Below the pieces are notes generated by a model. That model searched no databases. It saw nothing but the letters and a program-made list of their open reading frames with translations, and had not been told where the DNA came from. This document shows, one piece after another, positions 8,623 to 19,600 of a stretch of 64,000 nucleotides of DNA. The stretch spans positions 2,852,001 through 2,916,000 of the forward strand of contig NZ_CP011789.1 of NCBI RefSeq assembly GCF_001636055.1. Direction: 5' to 3'. The stretch comes from Pseudomonas putida (GTDB lineage: Bacteria; Pseudomonadota; Gammaproteobacteria; Pseudomonadales; Pseudomonadaceae). Within the stretch, counting starts at the first letter, position 1. Each line of letters begins with the position of its first letter. The translations under genes and the position numbers were made by a program.

Positions 8623-8626
<4 letters not shown>
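8611..8626. promoter_or_regulatory. putative MerR/LiuR operator (16-bp palindrome)
   Basis: TTGACGTATACGTCAA is a perfect palindrome 41 bases upstream of the MerR start and overlapping the last bases of pobR. On the minus strand TTGACG can serve as a -35 element with an AT-containing TAGCTT-like -10 about 18-19 bases further. The long spacer covered by a dyad is typical of MerR-controlled promoters. The site resembles the TTTACG...CGTAAA dyad reported for LiuR from memory. Confidence 0.65.
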
Positions 8627-10860
<2,234 letters not shown>

Positions 10861-10891
10861 CGGGCTTGCGAACACCTTATTCAGCCCAATC

Positions 10892-10937
10892 CCTGTGGGA
10901 GCGGGCTTGTCCCGCGAACACGGGCGTAGCCCGTGCC
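10892..10937 (+). repeat. REP element downstream of pobA
   Basis: The run ccctgtgggagcgggcttgt, then cccgcgaacacgggcgtagcccgtgcc, is a typical P. putida REP: a GCGGGC/GCCCGC-type stem followed by a second GGGC-GCCC hairpin. It lies between the convergent pobA and ankyrin genes and may act as their 3' processing or termination structure. Confidence 0.8.
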
Positions 10938-10974
10938 AGGCAGCGCGGTGCACTTGGCACGGGCCAGCGCTTCA

Positions 10975-11622
10975 TCAACGCTCCAGCAACGCCACCATCT
11001 CGGCATACCCGCGTGCCCGCGCATGCTCCAGCGCCGTCACGCCGTCCTTGTCGGCAATCGCCGGGTCCGCGCCTGCCGCCAGCAGCCGACGCACGATGTC
11101 CACATGGCGCGGGCCGCCGTCGCCAAGGATCACTGCCTCCAGCAAGGCGGTCCAGTGCAACCGGTTGAGGTGGTTCACGTCCACGCCCGCGTCGATCAGT
11201 ATCTGCACCGTTTCCACATGACCACGCTCGGCCGCGGGGATCAGCGCGGTGCCGCCGTAGCGGTTGGTGCTGGCGAGGTCGGCGCCGTGGGCCAGGGTCA
11301 TGCGCAGGATCTCGTTCAGGCCGCGGGCACCGGCATACAGGTAGGGGCTGTCGTGGATGTTGTCCTTGGCGTTGACATCGGCGCCGGCTTCGATCAGCAC
11401 TTTGGCCGCGTCGATATGGTTGCCGTGGGTCGCCGCCAGCAGGGGCGTGCGCCCTTGGCCATCGCGGCTGTCGAGCGCCAGCGGTTCCTTGAGCAAGCGA
11501 CGGATGGCAGGTGCATCGCCGCGCTGGGCGGCATAAAGCAGGCGGGTATCCATGGAGGTGGTCTCGGCGTGGGCGGCAAGGCAGGTGAAGGCCAGCAGGC
11601 AGGCGGCGAGGGTGTGGCGCAT
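10975..11622 (-). CDS. periplasmic ankyrin-repeat protein
   Basis: This 215-residue protein has a clear Sec signal peptide (MRHTLAACLLAFTCLAAHA, cleavage after AHA) and about five ankyrin repeats filling the rest. Typical repeat cores seen are 'DGQGRTPLLAATHGNHIDAA', 'AGADVNAKDNIHDSPYLYAG', 'RYGGTALIPAAERGHVETV' and 'DKDGVTALEHARARGYAEM'. Secreted ankyrin proteins of this size are common in pseudomonads; some accompany catalases (AnkB), but no catalase is adjacent here. It is probably a protein-binding periplasmic factor with unknown partner. It is divergent from a LysR gene. Confidence 0.88.
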   Translation of the reverse strand: MRHTLAACLLAFTCLAAHAETTSMDTRLLYAAQRGDAPAIRRLLKEPLALDSRDGQGRTPLLAATHGNHIDAAKVLIEAGADVNAKDNIHDSPYLYAGARGLNEILRMTLAHGADLASTNRYGGTALIPAAERGHVETVQILIDAGVDVNHLNRLHWTALLEAVILGDGGPRHVDIVRRLLAAGADPAIADKDGVTALEHARARGYAEMVALLER

Positions 11623-11785
11623 GCGTGGGGCTCCTGAGGCAAAACCTCATCCTAGGGAAAAAGTTGCCGGCGACTGAAACGAATTATCTGGATGACCGGT
11701 AGTGGATTTCCGAATGCATCAACGTTGCCCGCCGTGAAGGGCCATGCTAGAAGTCAGGCTCGTCATTTGAAAACCGAATACCCTC

Positions 11786-12667
11786 ATGTCCATCAGCGTA
11801 AAACCGAATAGGGCTCTGTTCGACCTCGACCTGTTGCGCGCCATCGTCGTGGTCGCCGATTGCGGCAGCTTCACCACGGCTGCAGCGCGCCTGCATTCGA
11901 CCCAGTCGACCATCAGCCAGAAGGTGCGACGCCTCGAGGGGATGGTCGGCCATCGCCTGCTGGTGCGTGGCAATCGCGACGTGCTGCCCACCGACGCCGG
12001 GCAGACGCTGCTTGGCTATGCCAGGCACATGCTGGCGCTGAACGACCAGATGCTCGAGGCCCTGGCCGGGGCCATGGTTGGTGTGACCGTGCGCCTTGGC
12101 GTGCCCGAAGACTTCGTCGGCGGGCGAACCACCAATGCGCTGTCGGCGTTCAGCCGCCTGCACCCGCAGGTCAAGCTGGAAGTCACCAGCGGTCTGTGCC
12201 GCGACCTGAGCCAGGCCTACGACAATGGCGAACTTGACCTGGTGCTGCTCAAGCAGCGGCGCAACAGCCGCGAGGGCGTGTCCTGCTGGCCCGAGCGCCT
12301 GCAATGGATCGACAGCGTACGCATGCCGGCCTTCGAGCTTGACCCGGTACCCTTGGTCACCTTTCCGCCGCGCGGGCTGTACCGCGAAGACATGATCCAT
12401 GCCATCGAAGGCATGGGCCGCCGTTGGCGAATCAGCTTCACCAGCTCCAGCTTGTCCGGGATCCAGGCCGCGGTGGCCGACGGCATGGGCGTGAGCCTGC
12501 TGCCGCCGCGCGCGGCCACCGCCGAGCACCGGGTGCTGGGGGCGGCGCAAGGTTTGCCGGAGGTGGACAGCTACGAGATCGTCATCGTCCACCGGCCAAC
12601 GGCCGACGTGATGGTCAAGGCCCTGGCGCAGGTGCTGACCGAGCTGCTGGCCGGGGATGGCATCTGA
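11786..12667 (+). CDS. LysR-family transcriptional regulator
   Basis: This 293-residue LTTR has the HTH at residues ~12-70 ('FTTAAARLHSTQSTISQKVR') and an effector domain from about residue 95 (VTVRLGVPEDFVGGRTTNAL). The 'HSTQSTISQKVRRLEGMVGH' wording is that of the LTTR subgroup near LrhA/HexA/PecT. That subgroup controls surface and motility traits in other bacteria, but this is only resemblance. It is divergent from the ankyrin gene and followed by the cobalamin riboswitch, so no obvious operon partner exists. The start at 11786 leaves a short 10-residue lead before the HTH. Confidence 0.9.
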   Translation: MSISVKPNRALFDLDLLRAIVVVADCGSFTTAAARLHSTQSTISQKVRRLEGMVGHRLLVRGNRDVLPTDAGQTLLGYARHMLALNDQMLEALAGAMVGVTVRLGVPEDFVGGRTTNALSAFSRLHPQVKLEVTSGLCRDLSQAYDNGELDLVLLKQRRNSREGVSCWPERLQWIDSVRMPAFELDPVPLVTFPPRGLYREDMIHAIEGMGRRWRISFTSSSLSGIQAAVADGMGVSLLPPRAATAEHRVLGAAQGLPEVDSYEIVIVHRPTADVMVKALAQVLTELLAGDGI

Positions 12668-12728
12668 AGGCTCCGATCAGCGTCAGACGGTTGACCACCT
12701 GCGCACCACTGCGTAGCCTTGCCGCTTC

Positions 12729-12897
12729 GAGGTTCTCCGGCGCTGCCGGAGCTAAGACGGGAACGCGGTACAAGCCGCGGCTGCCCCCGCAACTGTAAGC
12801 ACTGAACAGGTTCGACACAGCCACTGCGCCCACGCGCGGGAAGGCGTCGCCCTGACGGCTGGACGTCGTGCAGTGCAAGCCAGGAGACCTGCCTCGC
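12729..12897 (+). ncRNA. cobalamin riboswitch
   Basis: The leader before cobW carries the conserved parts of the AdoCbl riboswitch in order: GGTTCTCCGGCGC, then a 'GGGAACGCGGTACAAGCCGC' stem, 'CTGCCCCCGCAACTGTAAGC', the 'GCCACTG' box, 'GGGAAGGCG', and the B12 box 'AAGCCAGGAGACCTGCC'. It ends 113 bases before the cobW start. No T-rich terminator follows, so translational or Rho-linked control is more likely than intrinsic termination. Cobalamin should repress the cobW-cobN-chlI-VWA operon. Confidence 0.95.
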
Positions 12898-13009
12898 AAC
12901 GTTTTCGACTTTCAACCGGGCGGGGTGATCCGGTGGCGAGCGAGTCCGGCCGGTCGGCCGTGGCTTTCGTCCCGCATGCCCGCACCATTGCTGCCAAGGG
13001 CATCGCCAC

Positions 13010-14077
13010 ATGAAAACACTGGCCAAACTTCCCGTCACCATCGTCACCGGCTTCCTCGGCTCGGGCAAGACCACCTTGCTTCGCCACATGCTCGACAACG
13101 CCCAGGGGCGACGCATCGCGGTCATCGTCAACGAGTTTGGCGAGTTGGGTATCGACGGCGAGATCCTCAAGCAGTGCAGCATCGGCTGCACCGAGGAAGA
13201 GGCCAACGGCCGCGTCTATGAGCTGGCCAACGGCTGCCTGTGCTGCACCGTGCAGGAAGAGTTCTTCCCGGTGATGCGTGAGCTGGTCGCCCGTCGCGGC
13301 GACCTGGACCACATTCTCATCGAGACCAGTGGCCTGGCCCTACCCAAACCGCTGGTGCAAGCCTTCCAGTGGCCGGAAATCCGCAATGCCTGCACCGTCG
13401 ATGCGGTGATCACCGTGGTCGACAGTCCGGCCGTGGCCGCCGGCACGTTCGCCGCCTACCCGGACCAGGTCGACGCCCAGCGCAAGCTGGACCCCAACCT
13501 GGACCACGAATCCCCGCTGCACGAGCTGTTCGCCGACCAGCTGGCCAGTGCCGATCTGGTGGTGCTGAACAAGGCTGACCTGATCGACGCCGAGGGCCTG
13601 GCCAAGGTCCGCGCCGAAGTCGCCGAAGAACTGCCGCCGGCCGTCAAGGTGATCGAGGCCAGCAGCGGTCGCCTGCCGCTGGATGTGTTGCTGGGCGTAG
13701 GGGCCGAGTCCGAAGTGCATATCGATGGCCGTCGCACCCACCACGATTCGCACCACGACGGCGACGATCATGACGATCATGATCATGACGCCTTCGACTC
13801 CATCTCCATCGACCTGCCTGAAGCGGACGAAAGCCTGCTGCTCGATGCCCTGACGCAACTGGTCACCGAGTTCGGCATCCTGCGTGCCAAAGGTTTTGCC
13901 GCGATCCCCGGCAAGCCGATGCGCCTGTTGATCCAAGGTGTGGGCACGCGCTTCGACAAGCACTTCGACCGCGCCTGGCGCAGCGACGAGCCGCGCATCA
14001 CCCGTCTGGTGCTGATCGGTCAGGACCTCGACGCGGCACAGTTGGAAGCGCGCCTGCGCCAGGCCCTGGGCGCCTGA
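13010..14077 (+). CDS. cobW: CobW-type G3E GTPase metallochaperone
   Basis: This 355-residue protein starts right at the P-loop segment (VTIVTGFLGSGKTTLLRHML). It shows the G3E metal site 'GCLCCTV' (CXCC) near residue 78, 'ETSGLALPKP' and the NKXD motif 'LNKADLID'. A His/Asp-rich linker near residue 242 (HHDSHHDGDDHDDHDHD) precedes the C-terminal CobW_C domain and would bind Co2+ or Zn2+. CobW is thought to supply cobalt to the aerobic cobaltochelatase; cobN starts 3 bases after its stop. The upstream B12 riboswitch supports this role over a zinc-only one. Confidence 0.95.
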   Translation: MKTLAKLPVTIVTGFLGSGKTTLLRHMLDNAQGRRIAVIVNEFGELGIDGEILKQCSIGCTEEEANGRVYELANGCLCCTVQEEFFPVMRELVARRGDLDHILIETSGLALPKPLVQAFQWPEIRNACTVDAVITVVDSPAVAAGTFAAYPDQVDAQRKLDPNLDHESPLHELFADQLASADLVVLNKADLIDAEGLAKVRAEVAEELPPAVKVIEASSGRLPLDVLLGVGAESEVHIDGRRTHHDSHHDGDDHDDHDHDAFDSISIDLPEADESLLLDALTQLVTEFGILRAKGFAAIPGKPMRLLIQGVGTRFDKHFDRAWRSDEPRITRLVLIGQDLDAAQLEARLRQALGA

Positions 14078-14080
14078 TCC

Positions 14081-17000
14081 ATGCACCTGCTGCGGACCCA
14101 GCCCGGCGGCTTCGTGCCGGACGACAGCATTGCCGACCTTGGCCAGACGCCCGCCGAGCTGGTGATTCTCTGCAGCGGCGACTCTCACCTGGCACTGCTC
14201 GCCGAAACCGCCGAGCAGTTGCCGGACGATTTCCCCAGCCTGCGCCTGGCCAACCCCATGCAAGTGCAGAACCACGCCTCCGTCGACTTGTACATCGACG
14301 AGGTGTTGCGTCACGCCAAGGTGATCCTGGTGTCGCTGCACGGCGGTGTCGGCTACTGGCGCTATGGCGTAGAACAGTTGGTCGAACTCGCGGCGCGTGG
14401 CGTGCAGTTGATCCTGGTGCCCGGCGATGACCGCCCCGACCCTGAGCTGACGCAGTTGGGCACGGTGCCGACCGAGCAGGCCGAGCGGCTCTGGCACTAC
14501 CTGCGCCAGGGCGGCAAGGCCAATGCGGTCAACCTGTTCAATTGCCTGGCCAGCCAGTGGCTGGGGCGCGACTATGCCTGGGACGAACCCCAGCCGCTGC
14601 CGCGCACCACGGTCTACCACCCCGGCAAGCCCAGTGCGCGGCTTGAAGACTGGTTCCCCGAGTGGCACCCGGAGCATCCGGTGGCGCCGATCCTGTTCTA
14701 CCGCTCGCACCTGCAGGCCGCCAACACCGCGTTCATCGATGTGTTCTGCCAGCGCTTGCAGGCGGCCGGGCTGAACCCATTGCCGATCGCAGTCGCCAGC
14801 CTCAAGGAGTCGGCCTGTCTGGAACAGGTCGAGGCGTGGCTCGACGAGGTCGGCGCCGAGGTGGTGATCAACACCACAGGCTTTGCCTTGTCCAGCCCGG
14901 AGCGGCCCAACCTGCGCCCGCTGCGCCGCGACGTGCCGGTGTTGCAGGCGATCTGCGCCCAGGACAACCAGCCCGGCTGGGAAGCCAGCGAGCAGGGCCT
15001 GGGCGCGCGTGACCTGGCGATGCACATCGCCTTGCCGGAGCTGGACGGGCGCATCATCACCCGGCCGGTCAGTTTCAAGGACCTGGCCTGGCGCAGCGAG
15101 CGCAGCCAGTCCGATGTGGTCTGCTACAAGGCCCATTCCGAACGCATGGATTTCGTCGCCGAACTGGCGCGGCGCTGGGTCGAGCTGGCGCGACTGCCCA
15201 ATGCCCAGAAGCGTGTGGCGCTGGTGCTGGCCAACTATCCGACCCGCGACGGGCGTATCGGCAATGGCGTAGGGCTCGACACACCGGGCGCCGCGCTGAA
15301 CATCCTGCATGCCCTGCAGGCCGAGGGCTACCCGGTTGCGGGCCTGCCGCAGACGGGCACGGCGCTGATCCACGAACTGCTCGGCGGCGTGACCAACGAC
15401 CTGGACCACCTCGACCAGCGTCCCTGTGCCCAGAGCCTGTCCCTGGACGACTACCTGGCGGCCTTCGCCTGCCTGCCCGAGGCCAACCAGCAGGCGGTGC
15501 GCGAACGCTGGGGCTCGCCCGAGCAAGACCCGATGTTCCGCAACGGCCGGATGATGATCGCCGGGCTGCGCTACGGCCTGACCTTCGTCGGCATCCAGCC
15601 GGCCCGGGGCTACCAGGTAGACCCGAGCGCGGTGTATCACGACCCGGACCTGGTGCCGCCGCACGGCTACCTGGCGTTCCATTTCTGGTTGCGCAACGGC
15701 TTTGCCGCCGATGCGCTGATCCATGTCGGCAAGCACGGCAACCTGGAGTGGCTGCCCGGCAAGGGTGTCGGACTGTCCGCCGAGTGCTGGCCGGATGCGC
15801 TGCTCGGCCCACTGCCGAACATCTACCCGTTCATCGTCAACGATCCCGGTGAAGGTGCCCAGGCCAAGCGCCGCACCCAGGCGGTGATCATCGATCACCT
15901 GATGCCGCCGCTGACCCGCGCCGAAACCTACGGGCCGCTGCGGCATCTGGAGCAGCTGGCCGACGAATACTACGAGGCGCAACTGCTCGACCCGCGCCGC
16001 GCCCGCGAGCTGCAGCGCGACATTCTCGAGCTGGTCAAGGCCAACCATATCGACCGTGACCTGCAGCTCGAAGGGCAACTGGACGACGCGGCTGTCTGGC
16101 TGCCGCGCCTGGACACTTATTTATGCGACTTGAAAGAGTCGCAGATTCGCGATGGCTTGCATGTCTTTGGTCAGTCGCCGCAGGGGCGCCTGCGCAGCGA
16201 TACGCTGCTGGCGCTGCTGCGGGTCGATCGTGGTGACGGCCGCGGTGGCAATGCCAGCCTGCTGCGCGCACTGGCACGTGCTCTGGAACTGGCGTTCGAC
16301 CCGCTGGACTGCGACCTTGGCCAGGCTTGGCAAGGGCCGCGTCCCGAGCTGCTGCAGGCGCTGGATGCTGCGCTGTGGCGCACCCAGGGTGATACCCGTG
16401 AACGTCTGGAGATGCTCGCCCTGGCCCTGATCGAAGGGCGCCTGGCAGCACCCGATACCGCGCAATGGCAGGCGGTGCATGCCGTGCTGCAGGCACTCGC
16501 CGACGAAGTCGCGCCGAACCTGGATGCCTGTGGCGCCGCCGAGATCGACGGCCTGCTCGCGGCCCTGGCCGGGCGTTTTGTGCCGGCAGGCCCCAGCGGC
16601 GCACCCAGTCGCGGGCGTCTGGACGTGCTGCCCACCGGACGCAACTTCTATACCGTGGACGTGCGCAACCTGCCCACCACCACCGCCTGGCGCCTGGGCT
16701 TTGCCTCGGCCAGCCTGATCCTCGAGCGTCACCTGCAGGAGCATGGTGATCACCTGCGTCAGCTCGGGCTGTCGGTCTGGGGTACGGCGACCATGCGCAC
16801 CGGCGGTGACGACATCGCCCAGGCCATGGCGCTGATGGGGGTGAGGCCGGTATGGGCCACCGGCAGCCAGCGGGTCGATGACTTCGAAATCCTGCCCCTG
16901 AGCCTGCTTGATCGCCCGCGGGTCGATGTAACCTTGCGCGTGTCGGGGTTCTTCCGCGATGCCTTCGGCAACCTGATCCGCCTGTTCGACGCGGCGGTAC

Positions 17001-17830
17001 AGGCCGTGGCGGCGCTGGATGAGCCGGACGACCTCAATCCGCTGGCTGCCCGTGTGCGTGCCGAGCGCGCGGCGCTGCTGGCGCAGGGTGTCGATGCCGA
17101 GCAGGCCTCGCGCCAGGCGGGTTGGCGGGTGTTCGGCGCCAAGCCGGGTGCCTATGGCGCGGGTGTGCAGAACGCCATCGACGGACGCCTCTGGCAGGGG
17201 CGCGCCGACTTGGCCGAGGTCTACCTCAACCATGGCGGCTATGCCTATGGTGCTGCCGATGAAGGCACGCCGGCACGGGCCCAGTTCGCCCAGCGCCTGG
17301 GGCAGGTCCAGGCGGTGTTGCAGAACCAGGACAACCACGAGCACGACCTGCTCGACTCCAACGACTACTACCAGTTCCAGGGCGGCATGCTCGCAGCTGC
17401 CGAAACCCTGGCCGGCGCCACGGTCGCCAGCTACCACGGCGACCACAGCCAGGTCGATCGCCCGCGTATCCGCACCCTCAAGGAGGAGCTGAACCGGGTG
17501 ATCCGCGCGCGTGCGCTGAACCCGAAATGGATCGACGGGGTCAAGCGTCACGGCTATAAAGGTGCCTTCGAACTGGCGGCGACGGTCGACAACCTGTTCG
17601 CCTTCGATGCCACCACTCACCTGATCGACGATCACCATTACCAGTCGCTGGCCGATGCCTACGTGCTCGATCCGGCGACCCGAGCATTCATGCGCGAGCA
17701 TAACCCGCACGCCTTGCACGATCTGACCGAACGGTTGTTGGAAGCCCAGCAGCGCGGTCTGTGGCAGGCCCCGGGCGATTACCGCGAGGCCCTCGAGCAG
17801 CAGTTGCTCGACGGCGAGGAAGAGGCCTGA
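14081..17830 (+). CDS. cobN: cobaltochelatase large subunit CobN
   Basis: At 1249 residues it is the size of CobN/BchH large subunits. It inserts Co2+ into hydrogenobyrinic acid a,c-diamide in the aerobic B12 pathway using ATP from an AAA+ partner. Family segments include 'LVSLHGGVGYWRYGVEQ' near residue 85, 'WEASEQGLGARDLAMHIALP' near 305, and 'DALIHVGKHGNLEWLPGKG' near residue 545, where the His/Glu cluster is typical of the metal/porphyrin site. It starts 3 bases after cobW and the next gene (chlI-like) starts 1 base after its stop, so the four genes are translationally packed. No cobS/cobT are in the window; the AAA+ function is probably supplied by the ChlI/VWA pair. Confidence 0.96.
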   Translation: MHLLRTQPGGFVPDDSIADLGQTPAELVILCSGDSHLALLAETAEQLPDDFPSLRLANPMQVQNHASVDLYIDEVLRHAKVILVSLHGGVGYWRYGVEQLVELAARGVQLILVPGDDRPDPELTQLGTVPTEQAERLWHYLRQGGKANAVNLFNCLASQWLGRDYAWDEPQPLPRTTVYHPGKPSARLEDWFPEWHPEHPVAPILFYRSHLQAANTAFIDVFCQRLQAAGLNPLPIAVASLKESACLEQVEAWLDEVGAEVVINTTGFALSSPERPNLRPLRRDVPVLQAICAQDNQPGWEASEQGLGARDLAMHIALPELDGRIITRPVSFKDLAWRSERSQSDVVCYKAHSERMDFVAELARRWVELARLPNAQKRVALVLANYPTRDGRIGNGVGLDTPGAALNILHALQAEGYPVAGLPQTGTALIHELLGGVTNDLDHLDQRPCAQSLSLDDYLAAFACLPEANQQAVRERWGSPEQDPMFRNGRMMIAGLRYGLTFVGIQPARGYQVDPSAVYHDPDLVPPHGYLAFHFWLRNGFAADALIHVGKHGNLEWLPGKGVGLSAECWPDALLGPLPNIYPFIVNDPGEGAQAKRRTQAVIIDHLMPPLTRAETYGPLRHLEQLADEYYEAQLLDPRRARELQRDILELVKANHIDRDLQLEGQLDDAAVWLPRLDTYLCDLKESQIRDGLHVFGQSPQGRLRSDTLLALLRVDRGDGRGGNASLLRALARALELAFDPLDCDLGQAWQGPRPELLQALDAALWRTQGDTRERLEMLALALIEGRLAAPDTAQWQAVHAVLQALADEVAPNLDACGAAEIDGLLAALAGRFVPAGPSGAPSRGRLDVLPTGRNFYTVDVRNLPTTTAWRLGFASASLILERHLQEHGDHLRQLGLSVWGTATMRTGGDDIAQAMALMGVRPVWATGSQRVDDFEILPLSLLDRPRVDVTLRVSGFFRDAFGNLIRLFDAAVQAVAALDEPDDLNPLAARVRAERAALLAQGVDAEQASRQAGWRVFGAKPGAYGAGVQNAIDGRLWQGRADLAEVYLNHGGYAYGAADEGTPARAQFAQRLGQVQAVLQNQDNHEHDLLDSNDYYQFQGGMLAAAETLAGATVASYHGDHSQVDRPRIRTLKEELNRVIRARALNPKWIDGVKRHGYKGAFELAATVDNLFAFDATTHLIDDHHYQSLADAYVLDPATRAFMREHNPHALHDLTERLLEAQQRGLWQAPGDYREALEQQLLDGEEEA

Positions 17831-17831
17831 A

Positions 17832-18830
17832 ATGACCGAACCCCTGCAGTTCCCCCTGGCCGCCGTGGTCGGTGCCGAAGACCTCAAGCTGGCGCTGTGC
17901 CTGACCGCCATCGACCCGAAGATCGGCGGTGTGCTGATCGAAGGTCCGCGTGGCATGGCCAAGAGCACCTTGGCCCGGGGCCTGGCCGATCTGCTCGGCG
18001 CAGGCCCCTTCGTGACCCTGCCGCTGGGCGCGACCGAAGAACGGCTGGTCGGTACTCTGGATCTTGATGCTGCGCTGGGGCAGGGCAAGGCACGCTTCTC
18101 GGCGGGCGTGCTGGCCCAGGCGGACGGTGGGGTGCTCTATGTGGATGAGGTCAACCTGCTGCCCGACCCGCTGGTGGACCTGCTGCTGGATGTGGCGGCC
18201 AGCGGCACCAACCGTGTCGAGCGCGACGGTATCTCGCACCGTCACGCCGCGCGTTTCGTGCTGATCGGCACCATGAATCCGGAAGAGGGCGAGCTGCGTC
18301 CGCAGTTGCTCGACCGTTTCGGCTTGAACATCGCCCTTGAAGGCACGCCTGAGCCGAACGACCGTCAGCAGATCATCCGCCGCCGCCTGGCATTCGACAG
18401 CGACCCCGAGGCCTTCTGCGCGCAGTGGGCAACGGCCCAGGCGCAGTTGCGCGACCGCTGCCAGCACGCACGTGAGCGCCTGCCGGCCATTGCCCTGGAC
18501 GACCAGGCGCTGGCCTGGATCACCGAGCGTTGTTTCGCTGCGGGTGTCGATGGCCTGCGTGCCGACCTGGTCTGGTTGCGGGCGGCTCGCGCCCATGCCG
18601 CGTGGCGCGGTGCTGCGGCCATCGGCGAGGAAGATGTAGAGGCTGTGGCCGAATTTGCCTTGCGCCATCGCCGCCGTAGCGCAGAGCCGCCCACTGGCTC
18701 GAACACGCCACCTCAGGGCGGCCAGCAGTCGCAAGACCCGAGTGGACAAGGTGACTGGGGGGCAATGGAGGCACAACCGGTGAGCGCAGGTGCCCGGCGT
18801 GAGGTGCCGAACTGGGCAAAAAAGCCCTGA
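17832..18830 (+). CDS. ChlI/BchI-type AAA+ ATPase, putative cobaltochelatase partner
   Basis: This 332-residue AAA+ protein of the magnesium-chelatase I class has a Walker A 'GPRGMAKSTLARG' near residue 38, a Walker B 'GGVLYVDEVNLLPD' near residue 98, sensor/arginine segment 'IGTMNPEEGELRPQLLDRFG' near residue 145, and the C-terminal helical lid. A Pro/Gln-rich tail (from ~residue 285) replaces the ChlD-like linker. Pseudomonads without chlorophyll use such ChlI proteins with CobN. The start ATG follows the cobN stop by one base. Its stop codon overlaps the likely CTG start of the VWA gene. Confidence 0.92.
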   Translation: MTEPLQFPLAAVVGAEDLKLALCLTAIDPKIGGVLIEGPRGMAKSTLARGLADLLGAGPFVTLPLGATEERLVGTLDLDAALGQGKARFSAGVLAQADGGVLYVDEVNLLPDPLVDLLLDVAASGTNRVERDGISHRHAARFVLIGTMNPEEGELRPQLLDRFGLNIALEGTPEPNDRQQIIRRRLAFDSDPEAFCAQWATAQAQLRDRCQHARERLPAIALDDQALAWITERCFAAGVDGLRADLVWLRAARAHAAWRGAAAIGEEDVEAVAEFALRHRRRSAEPPTGSNTPPQGGQQSQDPSGQGDWGAMEAQPVSAGARREVPNWAKKP

Positions 18831-19498
18831 GCATCCGCGCACGAAGTGGTTCAGCGGCGGATGCCAGGCCCCGTGCCGGAAAACTGACAGGTGCCAGCCG
18901 TGGACGCGCCCGTGCAGCCGCTGATGGTCGGGTCGCCTGGCTGCCGACCCTGCTCAAGGGGCGGCCTCGCCGTGTCGAGGACCTGTGCTGGCAGCAACGC
19001 CGTGGGCAAGCGCCGGAACTGTGGTTGGTGATCGTCGATGCGTCGGCGTCAACCCGCCGCCACCAATCCCTTGCGCAAGCCAAGGGGCTGCTGGAGACCT
19101 TCTTCGACCAGGCCTACCGCCAGCGTGCGCGCCTGGCGTTGCTGACCGCCAGCGGCAGCACACCACAGTGGCAGCGTCATGGCCTGAAGGCGTCGGCTGC
19201 GCTTCAGCCCTGGCTGCGTGCGCTCGGGGCAGGAGGCGGCACGCCGTTGCTCGCGGCCCTGGAAGAGGCGCGCCAGTGGTTGCTGCGCCGTGGCAAAGCG
19301 CACCCCGGGGAGGTCCAGCGCTGCCTGGTGCTGACCGACGGGCGCCTGCAACGCTGGAAGCCTGTGCAGCCGATGCCCTGTGCCTGCGTGCTGGTCGATA
19401 TCGAGACGGCGCCGGTGCGCCTGGGGCGGGCACGGCAACTCGCTGCGCAACTGCAGGCGGATTACCAGCATGTCGAGCAGTTCAACGTTGTTGAATAA
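18827..19498 (+). CDS. VWA-domain (ChlD-like) chelatase partner with probable CTG start
   Basis: This is a von Willebrand A domain protein with a MIDAS motif (VIVDASASTRRHQ, D-x-S-x-S), followed by 'TPLLAALEEARQWL' (MIDAS Thr region) and 'LVLTDGRLQRW' (Asp). The frame is open from 18803, but between there and the VWA core no ATG, GTG or TTG occurs. The first of these is TTG 19025, which lies inside strand 1 of the VWA fold and would remove conserved sequence (WLPTLLKGRPRRVEDLCWQQ). The Arg/Ala-rich segment before this is conserved in style with ChlD-like partners. I therefore propose CTG 18827, which overlaps the chlI TGA as CTGA and gives 223 residues. The alternative is TTG 19025 (157 residues). 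The function, activating CobN together with the AAA+ ATPase, is inferred from operon position. Confidence 0.72.
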   Translation: MSIRARSGSAADARPRAGKLTGASRGRARAAADGRVAWLPTLLKGRPRRVEDLCWQQRRGQAPELWLVIVDASASTRRHQSLAQAKGLLETFFDQAYRQRARLALLTASGSTPQWQRHGLKASAALQPWLRALGAGGGTPLLAALEEARQWLLRRGKAHPGEVQRCLVLTDGRLQRWKPVQPMPCACVLVDIETAPVRLGRARQLAAQLQADYQHVEQFNVVE

Positions 19499-19559
19499 AG
19501 TGGGCGCGCGACAATAAGTCGCACAAACTGAAAGTTGCCGAAGCGGCAGGGGGAAAGTT

Positions 19560-19591
19560 GCACAAGTGCGCGACAAGACGCGCACCTGTGC
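19560..19591. terminator. 13-bp-arm hairpin between convergent genes
   Basis: gcacaagtgcgcg and cgcgcacctgtgc form a stem with one mismatch and a 6-base loop (acaaga). It lies between the end of the cobalamin operon and the end of the opposing small gene. No clear T-run, so termination is inferred from position and symmetry. Confidence 0.5.
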
Positions 19592-19600
19592 GTCGGCAAG

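Noticed and set aside
13340..16078. 912-residue minus-strand open frame opposite cobW/cobN
   Set aside because: Shadow of a GC-rich gene; the composition (His/Gln/Arg/Val-rich) has no domain and the plus-strand genes are certain.
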